Below are positions 43,510 to 50,744 of a stretch of DNA of 62,471 nucleotides, piece after piece. Both the position numbers and the translations under genes were made by a program. The stretch is from MAG-121220-bin8 sp964433845. GTDB lineage: Bacteria; Bacteroidota; Bacteroidia; Flavobacteriales; Flavobacteriaceae. Location: the NCBI GenBank assembly GCA_964433845.1, contig CAYSTA010000006.1:1-62471 (forward strand). Reading direction: 5' to 3'. The notes beneath the pieces were generated by a model that saw only the letters and a program-made list of their open reading frames with translations, ran no database searches and was not told the origin of the DNA. Every line of letters starts with the position of its first letter. The first letter of the stretch is position 1.

Positions 43510-44238
43510 ATTTTTTTTTCTAAATTCAAAATTTTCACCTAAGTATAGTTTCCTTACCATTTTATCCTTAGCAAGTTCTTCAGGAATTCCTTTTTTAAGT
43601 ATTTTTCCTTCAAACATTAAGTATGTTCTGTCGGTTATTGCTAACGTTTCTTGAACATTGTGGTCTGTAATTAAAATACCTATATTCTTCTTTTTCAAAT
43701 GAGAAACTATTTTTTGAATATCTTCTACGGCAATTGGATCTACTCCAGCAAATGGTTCATCTAATAAAACAAATTTAGGATCAGTTGCTAACGCTCTAGC
43801 TATTTCTGTTCTTCTTCTTTCACCTCCTGAAAGTAAATCTCCTCTATTTTTTCTTATATGCTGCAATCCAAATTCTTCAATTAATTTATTCATTTTATTT
43901 ATTTGATCTTCTTTATTAAGATCAGTCAATTCTAAAACAGACTTAATATTATCTTCTACAGAAAGTTTTCTAAAAACAGATGGTTCTTGAGCCAAGTATC
44001 CAATTCCTTTTTGTGCTCGCAGGTACATTGGAAATGAAGTTATATCAGAATCATCAATTGAAATTATACCACTTTCTGGTTTAATTAATCCAACAATCAT
44101 ATAGAAACTAGTTGTTTTGCCAGCACCATTAGGCCCTAATAATCCAACAATTTCTCCTTGATTAACTTCAATTGATACATTATCAACTACTTTTCTTCCT
44201 TTATAAGATTTAAAAATATTATTTGCTCTTAATTTCAT
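43489..44238 (-). CDS. lptB: LPS export ABC transporter ATP-binding protein LptB
   Basis: This 249-residue ABC ATPase powers lipopolysaccharide transport from the inner membrane. Walker A GPNGAGKT is at 35-42, the Q-loop segment GYLAQEPSVFRKL, signature LLSGGERRRTEIARAL, Walker B FVLLDEPFAGVDP and the H-loop LITDHNVQETL follow. The GERRR and FAGVDP forms are characteristic of LptB. It is downstream of tatC and kdsD on the same strand, and kdsD also serves LPS synthesis. Confidence 0.93.
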   Translation of the reverse strand: MKLRANNIFKSYKGRKVVDNVSIEVNQGEIVGLLGPNGAGKTTSFYMIVGLIKPESGIISIDDSDITSFPMYLRAQKGIGYLAQEPSVFRKLSVEDNIKSVLELTDLNKEDQINKMNKLIEEFGLQHIRKNRGDLLSGGERRRTEIARALATDPKFVLLDEPFAGVDPIAVEDIQKIVSHLKKKNIGILITDHNVQETLAITDRTYLMFEGKILKKGIPEELAKDKMVRKLYLGENFEFRKKNLEFNSK

Positions 44239-44265
44239 TTAAATACTTAGTCTATTAATATAAAA

Positions 44266-45072
44266 CTATTTTTTTTCTTTATTCAAAACAAATTTGGAAA
44301 TATATATACTTATTTGATAAAGAATAATTATAGGAATAGCTACAATTATTTGACTTGCAATATCTGGTGGGGTAATTACTGCTGATAGGACTAAAACAAT
44401 TACTAAAGCAAATTTCCTGTATTTTACCATAATTTCTGGAGTAACTAATCCAATTTTAGTAAGAAAGTAAATTATTATTGGTAATTCAAAAATTAAGCCT
44501 GAAGCAATAACTGCTGATCTAACTAAGCCTACATAACTATCTAAATCAAAATCATTAAAAATTTCACTACTAACTGTATAAGATCCTAAAAAGTTGATTG
44601 ATAGAGGAGTAACTATATAGTATCCAAATAATACTCCAATAAAAAATAAAAGAGAAGAAATAAAAATGAATCCTCTTGCATTTTTCCTTTCATTTTTATA
44701 AAGTCCAGGACTAATAAAGCTCCAGAATTGAAAAATTATATATGGAAAAGCAATTATAAACCCTGCTGTAATAGACATCCAAATATGGGCTGAAAATTGA
44801 CCTGACATTGTTCTGCTTTGAATTCGAAATGGCATTTCGTTTATGCAGAAACTGTCGTCTAATCCAATTTTATTTGAAATATTGCACAGTAAATCATATG
44901 TAAAAAAATCAATATTTTTTGGTCCGAATAGAACTTGATTAAAAATAAAATCTTTTGCAAGAAAAGCAATCCCTCCACCAATTAGAATTGCAAATACACA
45001 TCTAATAATATGCCACCTTAAATCTTCAAGATGATCTAAAAAAGACATTTCATCAACATTAGGTTTTTTCAT
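44266..45072 (-). CDS. tatC: Sec-independent protein translocase TatC
   Basis: This 268-residue protein has six membrane segments and the TatC signature: MSFLDHLEDLRWHIIRCVF at the start, FIIAFPYIIFQFWSFISPGLYKNE with the signal-recognition Glu, and GLIFELPIIIYFLTKIGLVTP. An extracytoplasmic loop (about 45-95) with two Cys residues is longer than in E. coli. Its first base is the last base of kdsD, so the two are coupled. tatA/B are not in the window. Confidence 0.95.
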   Translation of the reverse strand: MKKPNVDEMSFLDHLEDLRWHIIRCVFAILIGGGIAFLAKDFIFNQVLFGPKNIDFFTYDLLCNISNKIGLDDSFCINEMPFRIQSRTMSGQFSAHIWMSITAGFIIAFPYIIFQFWSFISPGLYKNERKNARGFIFISSLLFFIGVLFGYYIVTPLSINFLGSYTVSSEIFNDFDLDSYVGLVRSAVIASGLIFELPIIIYFLTKIGLVTPEIMVKYRKFALVIVLVLSAVITPPDIASQIIVAIPIIILYQISIYISKFVLNKEKK

Positions 45073-46037
45073 TAAGATATACCTTCTTTTATAATATTAT
45101 GTAGGTGAATAATTCCAGTGTAATTATTATTGTCTTCAACAATGAGTTGTGTTATTTTATTTTTTTTCATGATTTTAAAAGCTTCATAAGCTAAAATGTC
45201 TGAACTTGTTTTTTTTGGAGATTTTGTCATAAGATCAACAGCTGTTATACTATCTAAACTTACATTTTTGGAAAAAAACCTTCTTAAATCTCCGTCAGTA
45301 ATAATTCCAATTATTTTTTTATTCTTTAAAACAGCTGTAGCACCTAGCATTTTTTTTGAAATTTCATCAATAATATTATTAAAAGTTTCATTATAATTTA
45401 CTTGAGGTTTAAGATTTTTCGTTACCAAATCCTTTACTTTTACATGTAATTTTTTACCTAAAGTTCCACCAGGATGAAATTTAGCAAAGTCACTTTCCTT
45501 AAAACCTTTTAATTCAGAAAGACATATTGCTAATGCATCTCCTATAACGAGTTGAGCAGTTGTACTTGTAGTTGGAGCTAAATTATTAGGACACGCTTCT
45601 TTTTTAACAAAGCTATTAAGAAAATAATCAGAATTTGTTCCTAAAAATGAATTTTTATTGGATGTAATTGCTATTATTTTAACTCCAGAGTTTTTCAAAA
45701 AGGGAACTAAATCTTTAATTTCCGAGGTGTTTCCACTTTTTGAAATTAAAATGACTACATCATTCTTTTGTAGAATTCCTAAATCACCATGTACAGCTTC
45801 AGCAGCATGCATAAAAATAGCAGGTGAACCAGTAGAATTTAATGTGGCCACCATTTTCATTCCTATTATTGCGCTTTTTCCAATTCCACTAACAATAATT
45901 CTGCCTTCAATTGAATTTATATATTCTATACAGTTCTTAAAGTCTTCATTAATAAAATTGGATAATTCTAAAATTGATTTACCCTGGTTTTTAATGCTTT
46001 TTTTTGCAGCTTTTATTATATCAAATTTTGGGTTCAA
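45072..46037 (-). CDS. kdsD: D-arabinose 5-phosphate isomerase
   Basis: This 321-residue enzyme of the KpsF/GutQ family makes arabinose 5-phosphate for KDO, an LPS core sugar. An SIS domain (about 30-175: GRIIVSGIGKSAIIGMKM, ISKSGNTSEIKDLVPF, LAPTTSTTAQLVIGDALA) is followed by a pair of CBS domains (about 205-320). FHPGGTLGKKL is the family link segment. The start is TTG at 46037-46035, as an in-frame stop lies a short way upstream. A -7 box at 46079-46086 would give a leader of about 35 bases. Confidence 0.92.
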   Translation of the reverse strand: MNPKFDIIKAAKKSIKNQGKSILELSNFINEDFKNCIEYINSIEGRIIVSGIGKSAIIGMKMVATLNSTGSPAIFMHAAEAVHGDLGILQKNDVVILISKSGNTSEIKDLVPFLKNSGVKIIAITSNKNSFLGTNSDYFLNSFVKKEACPNNLAPTTSTTAQLVIGDALAICLSELKGFKESDFAKFHPGGTLGKKLHVKVKDLVTKNLKPQVNYNETFNNIIDEISKKMLGATAVLKNKKIIGIITDGDLRRFFSKNVSLDSITAVDLMTKSPKKTSSDILAYEAFKIMKKNKITQLIVEDNNNYTGIIHLHNIIKEGIS

Positions 46038-46078
46038 AATAGTTTTATTAGTGATCTTTTAATGTTATATTTAATAGA

Positions 46079-46086
46079 CAAAGGTA
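46079..46086 (-). promoter_or_regulatory. -7 box (TACCTTTG) of the kdsD-tatC-lptB operon
   Basis: On the minus strand TACCTTTG fits TAnnTTTG at 42 bases before the kdsD start. The -33 element is not clear. It lies in the 73-base divergent gap facing recQ. Confidence 0.45.
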
Positions 46087-46110
46087 CAAAATCCCTTTAT
46101 AGAAAATTAA

Positions 46111-48306
46111 ATGATGTTGAATTTTAATTTGGAAAAAGAATTAAAAAACCTATTTGGTTTTTCTAGTTTCAAAGGAGATCAAAAGAAAATAATTCAAGCC
46201 GTTTTAGATGATAAAAGTGTAATGGTGATAATGCCAACAGGATCTGGTAAATCTTTATGTTTTCAGTTGCCTGCATTATTATCTGAAGGAACAGCATTAG
46301 TTGTTTCTCCTTTAATTGCACTAATGAAAAATCAGGTTGATGTAATAAGGGGAATCTCTTCAAATGATGGAATTGCACATGTTTTAAATTCTTCTTTAAA
46401 TAATAATGAAGTTGAAAATGTTAAAAATGATATTTCTAATGGAATAACTAAATTGCTGTATGTTGCTCCAGAGTCATTGGCTAAACAAGATTATATTGAT
46501 TTTTTGAGTAAATCAAAAATTTCCTTTTTAGCTGTTGACGAAGCTCACTGTATTTCTGAGTGGGGACATGATTTTAGACCAGAGTATAGAAATTTAAATA
46601 CTATTATTAATAAAATAAAAAAAAATGTTCCAATAATAGCATTAACTGCAACAGCTACACCTAAAGTAAAAGATGATATAATTAAAAATTTAGGAATTAA
46701 TGAAGCTGTTCTTTTCAAAGCATCTTTTAATAGGCCAAACCTTTTTTATGAAGTTAAACATAAAAATAATGAGATTAATAGAGATATAATTTCTTTTATT
46801 AATCAGAGAAAAGGAAAATCAGGAATAGTATATTGTTTGTCTAGGAAAAGTGTCAATGAATTATCAGAATTTCTCCAAGTTAATGGTATTAATGCTCTTC
46901 CTTATCATGCTGGTTTAGAACAAAAAACTAGAGTTAAAAATCAGGATATGTTTTTGATGGAGGAGTGTGATGTAATAGTTGCTACAATTGCTTTTGGAAT
47001 GGGTATAGATAAACCTGATGTTAGGTATGTAATCCATCATGACATTCCAAAAAGCCTTGAAAGTTATTATCAAGAAACTGGTAGAGCAGGTAGAGATGGT
47101 GGGGAAGGACATTGTTTAGCATTTTATTCTTATAAGGATATTGAAAAGCTGGAAAAATTTATGTCTGGAAAACCTATAGCAGAGCAAGAGCAAAGTTATT
47201 CTCTTTTAAGTGAAATGGCAGCTTATTCTGAAACCTCAATGTCTAGAAGAAAATTTTTACTTAATTACTTTGGAGAACAGTATGATGAAATTAATGGTGA
47301 GGGGGCAATGATGGATGATAATATGAAGAATCCAAAGCCTAAAATAAAAGTTAATGATCAAATTAAAATCATAATAAAATTAATTATTCAAACTAAGGAA
47401 CAATATAGAATTAAAGAACTAGTAGCCTGTTTAGTAGGAAAAGAAACTAACTTGCTTAGATCCCATAACATTTCACAAAGCAATGTTTTTGGAATTGGAA
47501 AGGATTATGATGAAGTTTTTTGGAATTCTTTACTTAGACATTTGCTTGTTACGGGAATGATTAATAAAGTTATAGAATCCTATGGTATTATTAAATTATC
47601 CGAAATCGGACATGAATACTTAAAAAAACCTTTTGATTTTTTTATTACAGAAAATCACAATTACAAGAATTCAAATAATTTAACAATCCAATCTTATTCA
47701 ACTAATAAAAGTGTTTTTGACAAAGTTTTATTTTCAATCCTAATCGGAGAAAGGAAAAAAATGGCAAAATCTAAAGGTATTCCACCATATGCAGTTTTTC
47801 AAGAATCTTCAATTGAAGAAATGGCTGTTAAATATCCAATATCAATTGATGAATTAAAAAATATCAATGGGATTGGTGAAGGTAAAGCAATTAAGTTTGG
47901 AAAACCTTTTATTATTTTAATTGATGAATATGTTAAAGAAAATGAAATAATAAGACCAAATGATTTGGTTATTAAAAGTACAGGTTCTAATTCAGCCTTA
48001 AAACTGTTCATTATACAAAGTATTGATAGAAAGCTTTTGCCCAATGATATTGCAGATTCAAAGGGTATAGAGCTTACGGAACTAATTAATGAACTGGAAA
48101 CAATCGTTTTTTCTGGGACTAAATTAAATATTAACTATATGATTGATGATATTTTTGATGAAGATCAACAGGAAGAACTATATGATTATTTTATTGATTC
48201 TGATTCAGATGATATTAACTTAGCAATTGATGAGTTTGATGGAGATTATGAAGAATTAGATTTAAGACTTTATAGAATAAAATTCATTAATGATATTTCT
48301 AATTGA
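46111..48306 (+). CDS. recQ: ATP-dependent DNA helicase RecQ, lacking zinc-site cysteines
   Basis: This 731-residue 3'-5' helicase acts in recombination repair. Walker A MPTGSGKS is at 41-48, followed by VDEAHCISEWGHDFRPEYR, ALTATATPKV, GIVYCLSRKSV, IAFGMGIDKPDVRYV and QETGRAGRDGG. The zinc subdomain keeps SRRKFLLNYFGEQYDE, but the four Cys ligands of E. coli RecQ are replaced (Ser before RRKF; MMDDNM where CGNCDIC is expected). Winged-helix and HRDC domains follow (HRDC about 545-620), then an acidic tail. I recall similar Cys loss in other flavobacterial RecQ proteins. Confidence 0.95.
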   Translation: MMLNFNLEKELKNLFGFSSFKGDQKKIIQAVLDDKSVMVIMPTGSGKSLCFQLPALLSEGTALVVSPLIALMKNQVDVIRGISSNDGIAHVLNSSLNNNEVENVKNDISNGITKLLYVAPESLAKQDYIDFLSKSKISFLAVDEAHCISEWGHDFRPEYRNLNTIINKIKKNVPIIALTATATPKVKDDIIKNLGINEAVLFKASFNRPNLFYEVKHKNNEINRDIISFINQRKGKSGIVYCLSRKSVNELSEFLQVNGINALPYHAGLEQKTRVKNQDMFLMEECDVIVATIAFGMGIDKPDVRYVIHHDIPKSLESYYQETGRAGRDGGEGHCLAFYSYKDIEKLEKFMSGKPIAEQEQSYSLLSEMAAYSETSMSRRKFLLNYFGEQYDEINGEGAMMDDNMKNPKPKIKVNDQIKIIIKLIIQTKEQYRIKELVACLVGKETNLLRSHNISQSNVFGIGKDYDEVFWNSLLRHLLVTGMINKVIESYGIIKLSEIGHEYLKKPFDFFITENHNYKNSNNLTIQSYSTNKSVFDKVLFSILIGERKKMAKSKGIPPYAVFQESSIEEMAVKYPISIDELKNINGIGEGKAIKFGKPFIILIDEYVKENEIIRPNDLVIKSTGSNSALKLFIIQSIDRKLLPNDIADSKGIELTELINELETIVFSGTKLNINYMIDDIFDEDQQEELYDYFIDSDSDDINLAIDEFDGDYEELDLRLYRIKFINDISN

Positions 48307-48374
48307 ATTTTATTTTTTTAATTACAATCCTTTCATTTATATTGCCTTCTTTTAAATTAACTTAATATAAACTT

Positions 48375-49298
48375 ATGAAAGAAGGCATATATGCAAAAAT
48401 TAATACGAATAAAGGAGAGATTTTATTAACACTTCATTATAAATTAACTCCAGGAACTGTTGCTAATTTTGTAGGTTTAGCGGAAGGCAAAATTGATAAT
48501 ACATTTAGATTGCAAAATGAACCTTTTTATAATAAATTAAAATTTCATAGGGTTATACCTGAGTTTATGATTCAAGCGGGATGTCCTCATGGAAATGGGA
48601 TTGGAGGTCCAGGTTATAAATTTGATGATGAATTTCATAATGATTTAAAACATGATAAACCAGGTATTTTATCTATGGCAAATTCCGGAAAATCAACTAA
48701 TGGAAGTCAATTTTTTATAACTCACGTTCCAACACAGTGGCTTGACAATAAACATACAGTTTTTGGAGAAGTTATTGAAGGTCAGGATGTTGTTAATAAA
48801 ATTGAACAAGATGATATTATCAATTCAATTGAAATTTTAAGAATTGGTGAGGATTCTATAAATTGGAATCCCTTGGATGTTTTTAATGATTTTAAATATA
48901 AAAAACAAAAAGAATTAAATGATTTAATTGAAAAAGAAAAAGAATTAATTAAAGAAATTTCAAAAGGTTTTAAAGAAACTAAATCAGGTCTTAAATATCA
49001 TATTTTAAACAATGGTAACGGAGAAAAACCTTCTTCAGGAGATTTAGTTAAAGTTCATTATAAAGGACAATTATTGGATCAAACTGTTTTTGATTCTTCT
49101 TACAAAAGAAATCAGCCAATTGAATTTAAAGTTGGAATGGGACAGGTTATATCTGGATGGGATGAAGGAATAATGTTACTTAAAAAGGGAGATAAAGCAA
49201 AATTTATAATACCCTCACATCTAGCTTATGGAGAAGCTGGAGCTGGTGGCATAATTCCACCAAATGCCACTCTAATTTTTGAAGTTGAATTGGTTTAA
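48375..49298 (+). CDS. cyclophilin-FKBP fusion peptidyl-prolyl isomerase
   Basis: This 307-residue protein joins two unrelated prolyl isomerases. Residues about 1-155 are cyclophilin-type (KLKFHRVIPEFMIQAG, SMANSGKSTNGSQFFITH, LDNKHTVFGEVIEGQDVV). A charged helix (about 175-205) links them to an FKBP domain at about 210-307 (GDLVKVHYKGQLLD, VFDSSYKRNQPIEFKVG, VISGWDEGIMLLKKGDKAKF, YGEAGAGGIIPPNATLIFEVEL). No signal peptide is visible, so it is cytoplasmic. Both active sites look intact. Its stop TAA overlaps that of the convergent redoxin gene. Confidence 0.92.
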   Translation: MKEGIYAKINTNKGEILLTLHYKLTPGTVANFVGLAEGKIDNTFRLQNEPFYNKLKFHRVIPEFMIQAGCPHGNGIGGPGYKFDDEFHNDLKHDKPGILSMANSGKSTNGSQFFITHVPTQWLDNKHTVFGEVIEGQDVVNKIEQDDIINSIEILRIGEDSINWNPLDVFNDFKYKKQKELNDLIEKEKELIKEISKGFKETKSGLKYHILNNGNGEKPSSGDLVKVHYKGQLLDQTVFDSSYKRNQPIEFKVGMGQVISGWDEGIMLLKKGDKAKFIIPSHLAYGEAGAGGIIPPNATLIFEVELV

Positions 49299-49852
49299 AC
49301 AATCCACTTTATATTGCAGCCTATACTAGGTTTCTGATGTGAGTCAATTTCTCTAGAAAATAAAATACAATCTAAAACATTTCTAATATCAATCCCTGTT
49401 ACAGGAATATTATTCCCTGGTCTAGAATCGTCTAATTGTCCTCTATAAACTAACTTCTTATTATTGTCAAAAATATAAAAATCTGGTGTACATGCTGCAT
49501 CATAATCTTTAGCAACTTGTTGCGTTTCATCATATAAATATGGAAATGGATATTTTTCTTTTAGTACCATTTTTGACATTTCATCAGGCGAGTCTTCAGG
49601 GTAATTATTCACATCATTACTAGATATAGCAATGAATGAAATTCCTTTGTCTTGATAATCATTAGCAATTTTTACAATTTCTTTATTTACATGAATTACA
49701 AATGGACAATGGTTACAAATAAACATTAATAAGGTGCATTTTTCACCAAAAAGATTTTCTGAATTTAAAATCTTTTTAGTGTTGGTGTCATAAAGTTCAA
49801 AGTCTGGAGCATTAAATCCAATAGGAACCATATTTGAAGGAGTACGTGCCAT
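49295..49852 (-). CDS. thioredoxin-like redoxin (AhpC/TSA-like)
   Basis: This 185-residue cytoplasmic protein has the thioredoxin fold with CNHCPFVIHVNKEI as active-site segment (CxxC), ISFIAISSNDVNNYPEDSP, YLYDETQQVAKDYDAACTPDFYIFD and RGQLDDSRPGN. This pattern marks a widespread redoxin family whose substrate is not settled; it is not a classical peroxiredoxin because the spacing is CNHC. It is transcribed alone from a promoter in the gap facing the sterol desaturase gene. Confidence 0.88.
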   Translation of the reverse strand: MARTPSNMVPIGFNAPDFELYDTNTKKILNSENLFGEKCTLLMFICNHCPFVIHVNKEIVKIANDYQDKGISFIAISSNDVNNYPEDSPDEMSKMVLKEKYPFPYLYDETQQVAKDYDAACTPDFYIFDNNKKLVYRGQLDDSRPGNNIPVTGIDIRNVLDCILFSREIDSHQKPSIGCNIKWIV

Positions 49853-49868
49853 TATATAATATTTTTTT

Positions 49869-49901
49869 CAAATTTAAATGGAATTTTCAATAAATTGCCA
49901 A
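49869..49901 (-). promoter_or_regulatory. promoter of the redoxin gene
   Basis: On the minus strand TTG at 49901-49899, a 22-base spacer and TAAATTTG at 49876-49869 fit the Bacteroidota pattern. It lies 17 bases before the redoxin ATG. Confidence 0.5.
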
Positions 49902-49915
49902 TTATTAATTAATTT

Positions 49916-50743
49916 ATGGAAGATATTATTTATCTCTTTGAAAATATAACTTCTATTCAGAGGTCTATTATTTTAGTTGGTGGTATAACTTTTTTTTGGT
50001 CTATTGAATCAATAATTCCATTGTTTAATTTTAATTATAAAAAATTAAAACATGCCATTCCTAATTTCTTTTTTACTTTAACAACAATCATTGTAAATTT
50101 TTCACTTGCTTTTTTACTTTTGAACTCAGCAGATTGGGTTGTTTCAAATAATTTTGGATTACTAAATTGGTTCGACTCTATTCCTTTACCTATTTATGTA
50201 TTATTAGGAATATTATTATTGGATTTAATAGGTGCATATTTACCACATTATATACAACATAAGATTAAATTTCTTTGGAAAATACATTTAGTGCATCATT
50301 CAGATCATAATGTTGATACCACTACGGCAAATAGACATCATCCATTTGAAAGTGTAATTCGTTTTATTTTTACATTGATTGGAGTAATAGTTTTAGGAAC
50401 ATCAATAGGAATAGTTTTTTTATATCAATCGATTTCATTGGTGTTATCTCAATTTAATCATGCCAATATAAAACTTCCATCATCTATTGATAAGATTTTG
50501 AGTTATATAATAGTTTCACCTAACATGCATAAAGTTCACCATCATTATGTTATGCCGTATACTGATTCAAATTATGGCAATATTTTTTCTGTTTGGGATA
50601 GACTTTTTGGTACTCACATGAATTTAGAACCGTCAAAAATAATATATGGTGTTGATACCTTTTTTGACAAAGAGGAAAATGAAAAAATTAATAGTTTACT
50701 TTACAGACCATTTGAAAAATCTAGAGCTCCTATAAAAAAATAA
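49916..50743 (+). CDS. sterol desaturase/fatty acid hydroxylase family protein
   Basis: This 275-residue membrane protein has about four hydrophobic segments and the di-iron His boxes of the fatty acid hydroxylase family: HKIKFLWKIHLVHHSDHN, TTANRHHPFESV and MHKVHHHYVMPY. It is an O2-dependent hydroxylase or desaturase of a lipid; the substrate cannot be read from sequence. The stop is 1 base from that of the convergent M14 peptidase gene. Confidence 0.9.
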   Translation: MEDIIYLFENITSIQRSIILVGGITFFWSIESIIPLFNFNYKKLKHAIPNFFFTLTTIIVNFSLAFLLLNSADWVVSNNFGLLNWFDSIPLPIYVLLGILLLDLIGAYLPHYIQHKIKFLWKIHLVHHSDHNVDTTTANRHHPFESVIRFIFTLIGVIVLGTSIGIVFLYQSISLVLSQFNHANIKLPSSIDKILSYIIVSPNMHKVHHHYVMPYTDSNYGNIFSVWDRLFGTHMNLEPSKIIYGVDTFFDKEENEKINSLLYRPFEKSRAPIKK

Positions 50744-50744
50744 C

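Noticed and set aside
45658..46062. 134-codon open frame opposite kdsD
   Set aside because: Hydrophobic antisense translation of a conserved gene; no start context or homology that I recognise.
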